In this document: piece by piece, positions 1 through 7,584 of the stretch
How positions within the stretch are numbered: the first letter of the stretch is position 1
Layout: the number at the start of each line of letters is the position of its first letter
From: OLB11 sp041392835
Lineage (GTDB): Bacteria; Bacteroidota; Bacteroidia; Chitinophagales; Chitinophagaceae
Assembly (NCBI GenBank): GCA_041392835.1
Contig: JAWKLF010000003.1
Span: 1-64,000, forward strand
DNA length: 64,000 nucleotides
Direction of reading: 5' to 3'
Notes under the pieces: model-generated
What the model was told of the DNA's origin: nothing
What the model saw: the letters and a program-made list of their open reading frames with translations, nothing else
The model's database searches: none
Translations under genes and position numbers: made by a program

Positions 1-1
1 C

Positions 2-439
2 AAGGTATTAGGCGTATGCAATGGGTTTCAAATATTATGCGAAGCAGGTCTGCTTCCTGGGGCTTTATTATTAAACGAAAATCAAAACTTTATTTGTAAA
101 AATGTGTATATAAAAAGTGAAAATAAGCTGGCAGCTATTTCAAAAAACTGTTTCCAAAAAACCTTAAAAATTCCAATTGCGCATGGCGAGGGTAGGTATT
201 ATGCTAACGAAGAAACACTAAATCAGTTGGAATCAAATAATCAAATTATTTTTAAATACTGTGACGAAGATGGACTAATAGGTCATGAAACGCCAAACGG
301 TTCTACGAATCATATTGCAGGCATATGCAATACAAACAGAAACGTATTTGGTATGATGCCACACCCTGAAAGAGCATGTAGTTCGGAATTGGGCAATATG
401 GATGGCCAAGAAATTTTTAAAAGTTTAATCTTGAATTAA
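2..439 (+). CDS. purQ: Phosphoribosylformylglycinamidine synthase subunit PurQ, 5' end missing
   Basis: This is the glutaminase subunit of FGAM synthase in purine biosynthesis, which supplies ammonia to PurL. The frame is open from base 2 and the window cuts off the start, so about 145 C-terminal residues are visible. The glutamine amidotransferase nucleophile lies in LGVCNGFQIL near the left edge, followed by the typical LLPGALL stretch. IPIAHGEGRYY in the middle and the His-Glu pair of the triad in MMPHPERA near the end are also family signatures. A separate PurQ implies a three-subunit PurS/PurQ/PurL enzyme rather than the large fused PurL. The stop codon overlaps the next ATG by one base (TAATG), so the two genes may be co-transcribed. 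Confidence 0.93.
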   Translation, partial: KVLGVCNGFQILCEAGLLPGALLLNENQNFICKNVYIKSENKLAAISKNCFQKTLKIPIAHGEGRYYANEETLNQLESNNQIIFKYCDEDGLIGHETPNGSTNHIAGICNTNRNVFGMMPHPERACSSELGNMDGQEIFKSLILN

Positions 440-885
440 TGAAAATATTTATCTTCTTAGCGTTGCTATTTAGTACACAATTGCTTTTTGCGCAGCACAA
501 TCAAAGTCCTGTGCAATGGTCTTTTAGTAGTGAAAAAGTAGATAGTACTTCCTCGTATATCATAATGGCAAAGGCGCAAATAGAACCTGGATGGCATGTT
601 TTTGCTACTGAGCCAGGTGGAGATGGGCTTTTGATTCCTACCACATTAACAATCAATCACGAAAACAAAAAAATAAAAATTGGGATTACACAAGAAAAAG
701 GAAAAAAAATAACTGAAGAAATGGAAGCTGTTGGTCTTGTTCATTATTTCAAAGACGAAGTTATTTTTTATGTTGAAGTTTTTCCTATAGATCAAGATAT
801 TATTACTGGCCTTATTAGTTTTCAAGTTTGTAACGATAAAATGTGTTTGCCTCCAGAAGACGTAAACTTTTCTATAAATCTATAA
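439..885 (+). CDS. Secreted DsbD-alpha (N-terminal domain) family protein
   Basis: This is a 148-residue exported protein. Residues 1-18 form a signal peptide ending LLFAQ. The rest resembles the periplasmic N-terminal domain of DsbD: GWHVFATEPGGDGLLIPT, then a C-terminal cysteine pair in CNDKMC, which matches the redox pair of DsbD-alpha in spacing. The next gene is full-length DsbD with its own copy of this domain (GGDGLLYPP, CDHANC), so this looks like a duplicated free-standing version. I infer that it receives electrons from the membrane domain of DsbD, but its substrate cannot be read from the sequence. The start overlaps the purQ stop by one base. Confidence 0.85.
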   Translation: MKIFIFLALLFSTQLLFAQHNQSPVQWSFSSEKVDSTSSYIIMAKAQIEPGWHVFATEPGGDGLLIPTTLTINHENKKIKIGITQEKGKKITEEMEAVGLVHYFKDEVIFYVEVFPIDQDIITGLISFQVCNDKMCLPPEDVNFSINL

Positions 886-893
886 TACACAAT

Positions 894-3053
894 ATGAAAA
901 AAATCATTTTTTTATTCATAGGAATATTCCTTTTTCAATTTACTCATGCACAAATAATCAAAGATGTAACAACTTGGTCAAACCATGTTACTAAAGTAAA
1001 AGACGGAGAGTATGACCTGGTTATAACATGCAAGTTGAAACCAGATTGGCATATATGGAGTATGAACCCTGGAGGTGATGGATTGCTTTACCCACCCTCC
1101 ATATCGTTTGCCAAAAACAACGCATATACACTTGTAGGAAAAGTTAAAGAAAAAGGAAAATTAATTAATGAAGAATTTCCTGGAACCGATGGTATTACAC
1201 ATTATTACGAAAACGAAGTAATCTATACACAACGTATAAAAGCTAAAGAAAATACAGATATTACTTCTACAATTAAATACCAAACATGCGACCATGCCAA
1301 TTGCTTAGCACCAGAAACCAAGAAATTTACATTTAAGATAGAAGATATAGAAAAAGTAAAAAAAGATACAGTTGCTGCAGCTCAAACTTCATCGGATATG
1401 CTTGCCAATCAATCATCATCTACTGATACTCTTGCAGCTACAGTACAGTCGACACAGAGAACAGACTCAAACATAAGCAGTGCTAACGAACAAAATAATA
1501 CAGATGCTCAAGACAGCAACTTGCAAACAGCTGAAATCAATCCAGCCGCTGCAAAGAGCGATACCGATAAGCCACGTTCTAATTGGATGTTATTATTAGA
1601 AGGTATAGGTGGTGGACTATTATCCATTATCACACCATGTGTATTTGCTATGCTACCTATGACAGTAAGTTTCTTTTTAAAAAGAACCAAAGACAGGAAA
1701 TCGGGAATCAAAGTAGCACTTCAATATTCTTTGAGTTTAATAATCATTTTTGCATTATTAGGATTGTTACTTACATTGGTAAATAACAAAAATGTATTGT
1801 ATGAAATTTCATCACATTGGGTAACCAATCTTTTCTTCTTTATTATTTTTCTCATATTTGGTTTTTCTTTTTTAGGAGCTTTTGAAATTACGTTGCCTTC
1901 AAAATGGAGCACATTTACCGATTCAAAAGCAAATATGAACAGTATAAGCGGTATCTTTTTTATGGCACTTACATTAGCCATAGTTTCTTTCTCATGCACC
2001 GCGCCATTTATTGGCGGTCTAATATCTGAAATATCTAAAGGAGCTAAAATAGGCCCTCTCTTTGGGTTTACTGGCTATGGCATAGGTTTGGCATTGCCTT
2101 TTACTTTATTTGCCATATTTCCTCAACTTCTAAATGCCTTAAATAAGCAAGGCGGTTGGCTCAATGCTGTCAAAGTGGTTTTTGGATTTGTAGAATTGGC
2201 CTTAGCATTTAAGTTTTTAAGTAATTCTGATTTGCAGATGGGTTGGCGCTTACTCGATAGAGAAATATTTATTGCTATTTGGGTTGTTATAGCCATTGCT
2301 ACTTCCTTGTACTTATTTGGAATTATACGTTTTTCACACGATAGCGATTTACCCAAAAATCATCATGAAGTAAAATACCTAACCGTAACAAGAACAGTTT
2401 TTGCTTTGATTTTTTTAGCCTTTGGCTTATATCTTTTGCCTGGCATGTGGGGTGCACCGCTAAATGGTATGGGAGCATTTGTTCCGCCTATGGGCACACA
2501 AGATTTTGTTTTAAGCGGGCAATCTAATAGTACTGTTGGTGCAAGCGAAAAACATGAAAATAAAAATCTGTATGCGAGTGCCTTTCAAATATACGAACCA
2601 GAAGTAGTGAAAAAATATGGTATGAATACCTATTTTGACTACCACGAGGCACTAAAAGCTGCCAAAGAACAACACAAACCCATAATGCTTGATTTTACAG
2701 GCATTACATGCGTTAATTGTCGTAAAATGGAAACACAAGTATGGAGCAATGAAGAAGTGTTCAAAAGAATGAAAGAAAAATTTATTGTTGTTTCACTTTT
2801 TTGTGATGCTACACAAATAGCCATTCCAGAAAACGAATATTATCAATCGAGCTTTTTAGGAACTATGGTCAAAAATCTTGGACAAAAAAATGCCGATATA
2901 CAAGCCACAAAGTATAATTCAAATACGCAACCATACTATTTTTTCATAGACGAAAATGAAAAGCTTTTAGCTCCCAATGGTTATGGCTATAATCCAGATG
3001 CAAGTAAATTTGTATCTCATTTGGATCAGGTACTGGCGGCCTATAATCAGTAA
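894..3053 (+). CDS. dsbD: Thiol:disulfide interchange protein DsbD
   Basis: DsbD moves reducing equivalents from cytoplasmic thioredoxin across the inner membrane to periplasmic thiol proteins. I start it at ATG 894 (719 aa), directly before a signal peptide (MKKIIFLF...THAQ); an upstream ATG at 843 lies inside the previous gene and adds no plausible sequence. Domains in order: alpha domain with Cys132 and Cys137 (CDHANC); a Ser/Thr/Gln-rich linker at about 150-235; the membrane domain at about 240-540 with the conserved cysteines Cys249 (TPCVFAMLP) and Cys368 (SCTAPF); and a C-terminal thioredoxin-like domain with Cys606 and Cys609 (TCVNC). All three redox cysteine pairs are present, so the protein should work. 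It sits 8 bases after its companion alpha-domain gene. Confidence 0.95.
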   Translation: MKKIIFLFIGIFLFQFTHAQIIKDVTTWSNHVTKVKDGEYDLVITCKLKPDWHIWSMNPGGDGLLYPPSISFAKNNAYTLVGKVKEKGKLINEEFPGTDGITHYYENEVIYTQRIKAKENTDITSTIKYQTCDHANCLAPETKKFTFKIEDIEKVKKDTVAAAQTSSDMLANQSSSTDTLAATVQSTQRTDSNISSANEQNNTDAQDSNLQTAEINPAAAKSDTDKPRSNWMLLLEGIGGGLLSIITPCVFAMLPMTVSFFLKRTKDRKSGIKVALQYSLSLIIIFALLGLLLTLVNNKNVLYEISSHWVTNLFFFIIFLIFGFSFLGAFEITLPSKWSTFTDSKANMNSISGIFFMALTLAIVSFSCTAPFIGGLISEISKGAKIGPLFGFTGYGIGLALPFTLFAIFPQLLNALNKQGGWLNAVKVVFGFVELALAFKFLSNSDLQMGWRLLDREIFIAIWVVIAIATSLYLFGIIRFSHDSDLPKNHHEVKYLTVTRTVFALIFLAFGLYLLPGMWGAPLNGMGAFVPPMGTQDFVLSGQSNSTVGASEKHENKNLYASAFQIYEPEVVKKYGMNTYFDYHEALKAAKEQHKPIMLDFTGITCVNCRKMETQVWSNEEVFKRMKEKFIVVSLFCDATQIAIPENEYYQSSFLGTMVKNLGQKNADIQATKYNSNTQPYYFFIDENEKLLAPNGYGYNPDASKFVSHLDQVLAAYNQ

Positions 3054-3093
3054 TGTTTATATTCTAATTTTTTTTCCATCCATTTTTATCTTG

Positions 3094-3101
3094 TACTTTT
3101 G
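3094..3101 (+). promoter_or_regulatory. Bacteroidota -7 box before the 3160 gene
   Basis: TACTTTTG matches TAnnTTTG. I see no clear TTTG -33 element at the usual distance. The implied leader is about 50 nt. Confidence 0.4.
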
Positions 3102-3159
3102 TTTCTTATACAAACAAATAAAAATTAAATTCTAATTTTATTTTATTAAAAAATACATC

Positions 3160-3576
3160 ATGAGAAAATTCACCTTTCTGACTATATTATTTCTACTGTT
3201 ATTTGGCGCAGGATATATATATTGGTTTTACTACAACTCATTTAGCGATGGCACTCGCGAAGGTATATTATATAAATTTTCACGCAAGGGTAATGTATTC
3301 AAAACCTACGAAGGCGAAATGATTCAGCCGGGGCTTCGCTCCGTTCAAGGTGGTAGTATCAATACAAATAATTTTTTCTTTTCTGTAGCCGATATTTTTA
3401 TTGCCGATAGCCTTAAAAATATAATAGGCAAAAGTGTCAAAGTACATTATGTGCAATATCGCAAAAGTTTGCCTTGGCGTGGCGAAAACTATAATGGCAA
3501 AAACCAAGAAAATGGACAGTACATTATAGACCGTATAGAGATGGTCAGCGAGCCTAATTTTAATACTGGTTTTTAA
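3160..3576 (+). CDS. Conserved hypothetical membrane-anchored protein
   Basis: This is a 138-residue protein with one hydrophobic segment (residues 4-23) that acts as an N-terminal anchor. It is followed by a soluble domain with KFSRKGNVFKTYEGEM, an Asn-rich stretch and IGKSVKVHYVQYRKSLPWRGE. It resembles small single-pass proteins that are widespread in Bacteroidota and sometimes misannotated as 6-phosphogluconate dehydrogenase. No catalytic motif is visible and I assign no function. Its stop overlaps the convergent gene on the other strand by 4 bases. Confidence 0.75.
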   Translation: MRKFTFLTILFLLLFGAGYIYWFYYNSFSDGTREGILYKFSRKGNVFKTYEGEMIQPGLRSVQGGSINTNNFFFSVADIFIADSLKNIIGKSVKVHYVQYRKSLPWRGENYNGKNQENGQYIIDRIEMVSEPNFNTGF

Positions 3577-4277
3577 CCTGCATAAAGAGCAAAAACACAG
3601 GGTTTTTTGTGTAAAAAATCAAAGGATACTTTTTTCCATTCAGCTATTGTTTTAGTTTTTATCCATTCATCTTTGGCAGTCAAATTGCATGCAATACATA
3701 GCTTTGTTTGTGAATGACATAGAGAGAGCAACTCAGCAATAAGCTGCTTATTACGATAGGGTGTTTCAATAAATAACTCCGTAAATTGTTGCATTCTACT
3801 ATGAAGCTCAAGGCTCTTTATTTTTTCATTTAAGAATGGTTGTTTGTTTGGCAAATATCCATGAAAAATAAATTGTTGACCATTAAAACCTGACGCCATA
3901 AGGGTTAATAAAATAGCATTGGGTCCTACATGAGGTACAACATCAACTTGCAGTTGATGCGCTATTTCAACCAATTGCTGACCTGGATCTGCTACACATG
4001 GGCATCCTGCCTCGCTTATATATCCTATATCATTTGTTTTGATGTGATTGGCAAATTGTTGCAAGTCATTACTTTGATGCTCATTTAAGATATAAAAAGT
4101 CAAATCATCAATTTGAATTGCGCTATCTATTTTTTTTAAAAATCGTCGTGCACTTTTTATTTCCTCTACATAAAAAATTGAAATATTTTTTACAAGCTCA
4201 TGTATATAAAATGGAATACTTTGTAAGCCATCTTCGCTCAAAATATTGGGTATTAAATGTAGCTTGCCTTTATTCAT
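3573..4277 (-). CDS. RsmI-like tetrapyrrole-methylase-fold SAM methyltransferase
   Basis: This is a 234-residue protein of the family that includes RsmI, the 16S rRNA cytidine-1402 2'-O-methyltransferase. Visible family features are LHLIPNILSEDG at the N terminus, the substrate loop ISEAGCPCVADPGQQLV (in RsmI usually ISDAGTPGISDPG), VGPNAILLTLMASGF, and ETPYRNKQLIAEL near the C terminus. It is shorter than classical RsmI (about 270-290 aa), and many Bacteroidota carry both RsmI and a shorter paralogue, so I leave the symbol blank. It overlaps the upstream EI24 gene by 8 bases, so the two are translationally linked. Confidence 0.85.
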   Translation of the reverse strand: MNKGKLHLIPNILSEDGLQSIPFYIHELVKNISIFYVEEIKSARRFLKKIDSAIQIDDLTFYILNEHQSNDLQQFANHIKTNDIGYISEAGCPCVADPGQQLVEIAHQLQVDVVPHVGPNAILLTLMASGFNGQQFIFHGYLPNKQPFLNEKIKSLELHSRMQQFTELFIETPYRNKQLIAELLSLCHSQTKLCIACNLTAKDEWIKTKTIAEWKKVSFDFLHKKPCVFALYAG

Positions 4278-5040
4278 GGAGTGATTTTTTTGGGTAAATC
4301 TGATAAAAACTTAATGTGCCAGCTATAGCCGAAATGGGTGCCATCAGTACAACCCCAACAATTGGTATAGCAAGTGATAAATACATAACAAGACCATTGC
4401 CTATTGCAAGCCCTTTATGTTCGCTTATGAAAGCTCTGCTTTCACGACTATTCATTTTGTTTCTTTCGCAATTATAATCCAACATAGAGAATCCGTAGTA
4501 GTAACAGTCTAAAATGAGAATCAAAATGGTAAACACAAATCCAATAATAGGTATAAATGAAAGCACAATAAATAAGAGTGTGAGTCCAAGTTGTCTTAGC
4601 ATGTTAGTCATACTTATGCGCACACCTCTATATATATCTTTTACAAATTGTGTTTTTGAAAAATGAAAAACTTTTTGATGCATAAGCTCATCTGTCTTTT
4701 CGGATATATAAGCAAAAAGAGGCGAGGCTAAAGCCAAAAAAATAAATTTGTAAAAAGATAAAAAAATAAAAAAAGACGAAATATAAAAGAGTATTCGAAT
4801 TATATCTGCTAACCAATGCGTAGAATTTGAAATGTACTTTTTTAGAAAAGAAATTTCATAAATAGAATTTGTCAAGGATGAAATGCCAATCCATATAAAA
4901 TACGCACAAGCAGCAATAATGATAAAATAAAAAATAAAGGAAAGAAATAATAATTTATACAGTTTGTGTTCCTTAAGAAAACGAAATGCCTTTGCATAAT
5001 TTTCGAGGCCTGTCATAAAAGATTTAGCCAATGAAGTCAT
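4270..5040 (-). CDS. EI24 domain membrane protein
   Basis: This is a 256-residue integral membrane protein. It opens with a soluble leader typical of the EI24/CysZ family (SFMTGLENYAKAFRFLKEHK), followed by about four hydrophobic segments (near residues 28-50, 80-105, 155-180 and 215-240). The charged loop PKKSLHE ends the protein. In Proteobacteria the related CysZ is a sulfate permease; for the Bacteroidota members a transport role is only a guess. It is the first gene of a two-gene minus-strand unit, transcribed away from dxs. Confidence 0.8.
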   Translation of the reverse strand: MTSLAKSFMTGLENYAKAFRFLKEHKLYKLLFLSFIFYFIIIAACAYFIWIGISSLTNSIYEISFLKKYISNSTHWLADIIRILFYISSFFIFLSFYKFIFLALASPLFAYISEKTDELMHQKVFHFSKTQFVKDIYRGVRISMTNMLRQLGLTLLFIVLSFIPIIGFVFTILILILDCYYYGFSMLDYNCERNKMNSRESRAFISEHKGLAIGNGLVMYLSLAIPIVGVVLMAPISAIAGTLSFYQIYPKKSLHE

Positions 5041-5044
5041 ATAG

Positions 5045-5052
5045 CAAATATA
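5045..5052 (-). promoter_or_regulatory. -7 box directly before the EI24 start
   Basis: On the minus strand TATATTTG ends 4 bases before ATG 5040. This would give a transcript with almost no leader. No good TTTG -33 element is visible. Confidence 0.4.
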
Positions 5053-5142
5053 GTACTATTCCGATAGTATAATCTAAAGGCTTTATAATAGCGGTATTTG
5101 CAAAAAACTATCACTTTTTTATACTAATTTTATAGTATAATA

Positions 5143-5173
5143 TTGAATAAAAAGCTTTAAATTAGTACATTTG
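5143..5173 (+). promoter_or_regulatory. Promoter of dxs
   Basis: TTG at 5143-5145 and TACATTTG at 5166-5173 are separated by 20 bases, which fits the Bacteroidota consensus TTTG-N19-21-TAnnTTTG. The dxs ATG lies 18 bases downstream. Confidence 0.7.
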
Positions 5174-5191
5174 AAGTATTAAAACCGGAGC

Positions 5192-7117
5192 ATGCAATTA
5201 CAAGCTGGCGCTACATTAAGCAAAATAGAATTTCCTTCAGACCTTCGCAAATTGTCAAAAGATGATTTACAACAAGTTTGTAATGAGCTTCGACAATATA
5301 TTATTGATGTAGTTAGCGTTCATGGTGGTCACTTTGGAGCTAGCTTAGGTGTAGTGGAGCTAACAGTGGCTCTTCATTATGTGTTTAATACACCCTATGA
5401 CCAATTAGTATGGGATGTTGGTCATCAGGCCTATGGACATAAAATATTAACGGGTCGTAGAGTTGTTTTTCATACCAACAGAAAATACAAAGGTATTAGT
5501 GGTTTTCCAAAACGTAGCGAAAGCGAATACGATGCATTTGGAGTTGGACACTCGTCAACTTCTATTTCGGCAGCTTTGGGTATGGCTATAGCGAGCCATC
5601 TCAATGGTGAGCACAATCGGAAACATGTAGCCATTATAGGAGACGGTTCTATGACAGCTGGCTTACCTTTTGAAGCGTTACAACATGCAGGCACATGCCA
5701 AGAAGATATTCTTATTATACTCAATGATAATAATATGAGTATTGACCCCAATGTAGGCTCGCTCAAAGAATATCTTACTGACATTACAACATCAAAAACA
5801 TATAATAAAGTGCGAGATGATGTATGGAAGATTCTTGGTAAATTGCCTTTTGGAAAAGAACAGCAAAAATTAGCTTCGCGTGTAGAAACTGGTATCAAAG
5901 GTGTGGTATCAAGAACCAGTAATCTTTTTGAATGCTTAGGATTAAGATATTTTGGACAGGTAGATGGGCACAATATCTTAAAACTGGTAGAAACATTACA
6001 AGATTTAAAACAAATAAAAGGCCCTAAAATACTACATATAAATACAATCAAAGGGAAAGGATACGACCTAGCCGAAAAAGATCAGACGCTGTGGCACGCA
6101 CCAGGCACCTTTGATAAAGTAACAGGTAAAATAAATAAAGTCACTTATTCCGTACCACAAGCTCCAAAATATCAAGATGTATTTGGAAAAACAATCATTG
6201 AATTGGCCAAAGCCAATAAAAAAGTAATGGGTATAACGCCTGCTATGCCTTCTGGCTGTTCATTAAAATATATGATGGCAGAGATGCCAGATAGAGCTTT
6301 TGATGTTGGTATTTGTGAACAACATGCAGTTACACTAAGTGCAGGTCTTGCTACACAAGGCATGAAAGTGTTTTGTAATATTTATTCATCCTTTATGCAG
6401 CGAGCCTATGATATGGTTATACATGATGTAGCCATACAAAAATTGCCTGTTATATTTTGCCTTGATAGGGCTGGCCTAGTGGGAGATGACGGGCCTACTC
6501 ACCATGGTGCTTATGATATAGCCTATATGCGATGTGTTCCAAACATGATTATTGCAGCACCTATGAATGAAGTAGAACTACGCAATATGATGTACACAGC
6601 TCAGTTAGATGAAAACAAACTTCCTTTTGTAATTCGATACCCAAGAGGAGAGGGTGTGATGCCAGATTGGATTAAACCTTTTAGTGAATTGGCCATTGGC
6701 AAAGGCGAGTTAGTACAAAAAGGAGAAGAGATTGCTATTTTATCTATTGGGCATCCAGGCAATTTTGTGGTTGAAGCCTGTAAAGAATTAGCTATGAAAG
6801 GGATACATCCTGCACACTTCAATATGCGTTTTGTAAAACCTTTAGACCATGCTATTTTGCACGAAGTGGCAGCACAATTTAAACATATTATTACCATAGA
6901 AGATGGTACCATAGTAGGTGGATTTGGTAGTGCATGTTTAGAATTTTTTGCCTCACATCAGTATCACCCTCAAGTACATATGCTTGGCATACCAGACACA
7001 ATAATAGAACACGGAAAACCAGAAGAATTGCATAAGGAATGTGGCTACGATAAAACAAGTATATTGAATAAAGTGTTAGCCATCTTAGAATCAGATAAAG
7101 TCAATGTGTTGAGCTAA
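5192..7117 (+). CDS. dxs: 1-deoxy-D-xylulose-5-phosphate synthase
   Basis: DXS condenses pyruvate and glyceraldehyde 3-phosphate using thiamine diphosphate, the first step of the MEP isoprenoid pathway. The 641-residue length is normal. Visible family motifs are HGGHFGASLGVVELTVALH, DVGHQAYGHKILTGR, the ThDP/Mg motif GDGSMTAGLPFEALQHAG with NDNNMSIDPNVG, the catalytic Glu region GICEQHAVTLSAGLA, and DRAGLVGDDGPTHHG. The gene stands alone with its own promoter and is followed by an unrelated adhesin gene. Confidence 0.97.
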   Translation: MQLQAGATLSKIEFPSDLRKLSKDDLQQVCNELRQYIIDVVSVHGGHFGASLGVVELTVALHYVFNTPYDQLVWDVGHQAYGHKILTGRRVVFHTNRKYKGISGFPKRSESEYDAFGVGHSSTSISAALGMAIASHLNGEHNRKHVAIIGDGSMTAGLPFEALQHAGTCQEDILIILNDNNMSIDPNVGSLKEYLTDITTSKTYNKVRDDVWKILGKLPFGKEQQKLASRVETGIKGVVSRTSNLFECLGLRYFGQVDGHNILKLVETLQDLKQIKGPKILHINTIKGKGYDLAEKDQTLWHAPGTFDKVTGKINKVTYSVPQAPKYQDVFGKTIIELAKANKKVMGITPAMPSGCSLKYMMAEMPDRAFDVGICEQHAVTLSAGLATQGMKVFCNIYSSFMQRAYDMVIHDVAIQKLPVIFCLDRAGLVGDDGPTHHGAYDIAYMRCVPNMIIAAPMNEVELRNMMYTAQLDENKLPFVIRYPRGEGVMPDWIKPFSELAIGKGELVQKGEEIAILSIGHPGNFVVEACKELAMKGIHPAHFNMRFVKPLDHAILHEVAAQFKHIITIEDGTIVGGFGSACLEFFASHQYHPQVHMLGIPDTIIEHGKPEELHKECGYDKTSILNKVLAILESDKVNVLS

Positions 7118-7167
7118 CGATTTTTTAAAAAATTACGTCTTTAATATATATAAAAAATATATTTTTT

Positions 7168-7584
7168 ATGAATAAACTTAGCATTATCATACTTCTTATT
7201 ATTTACTTAGGAAATGCATTATATGCGAATCCGGGCCAAGTTCAATTTATAGAAAATAAAAAACAATGGGATGCTCAAATTTTGTATAAGGCAGATTTGC
7301 CAGGTGGGGCCTTGTTTTTAACAAAAAATCGCTTAGTTTATTCATTTCATTCGCTGTCCGATTTAGAAAAAGTACATGAACTTCGTCATAAAAATAAAAA
7401 TCCTTATCAAGAAATTATACATCAACATGCTTACGAATTAAATTTTTTGAATGCCAATGCTAATCCAAGCATTATACCTGGTGACAAGTGTAGCGAATAC
7501 CATAATTACTTTATTGGTAATGACCCGAGCAAATGGGCATCTTATGTGGCCTTGTATAAAAAGCGATTTACAAGAATTATATAA
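7168..7584 (+). CDS. 5' part of frameshifted SBBP-repeat adhesin
   Basis: This frame holds the signal peptide (MNKLSIIILL...LYA) and the start of a DUF7948-type domain seen at the N terminus of SBBP-repeat proteins (GQVQFIENKKQWD, LYKADLPGGALFL, YHNYFIGNDPSKWAS). It runs into a stop at 7582-7584. The homologous sequence continues in the next frame as SDLQELYKGIDLIFYTKEN. The shift lies at the five-A run 7558-7562: with four A the frame reads straight through as ALYKSDLQELYKG. It is therefore one gene, 7168-10540, split by one extra base. Confidence 0.8.
   Translation: MNKLSIIILLIIYLGNALYANPGQVQFIENKKQWDAQILYKADLPGGALFLTKNRLVYSFHSLSDLEKVHELRHKNKNPYQEIIHQHAYELNFLNANANPSIIPGDKCSEYHNYFIGNDPSKWASYVALYKKRFTRII

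Noticed and set aside
843..893. Upstream ATG extension of dsbD
   Set aside because: It would place a charged RRR segment before a perfect signal peptide and overlaps the previous gene; ATG 894 is better.
5470..6051. 193-codon open frame antisense to dxs
   Set aside because: It lies wholly inside a well-supported gene and the translation shows no domain; it is a shadow of dxs codon use.
7124..7160. AT-rich inverted repeat after dxs as a terminator
   Set aside because: The stem is only A/T, with no GC pairs and no proper T-tract downstream.
7555..7565. Programmed frameshifting in the SBBP adhesin
   Set aside because: No slippery heptamer in the right phase with a downstream structure is seen, and one extra A in a homopolymer explains it.
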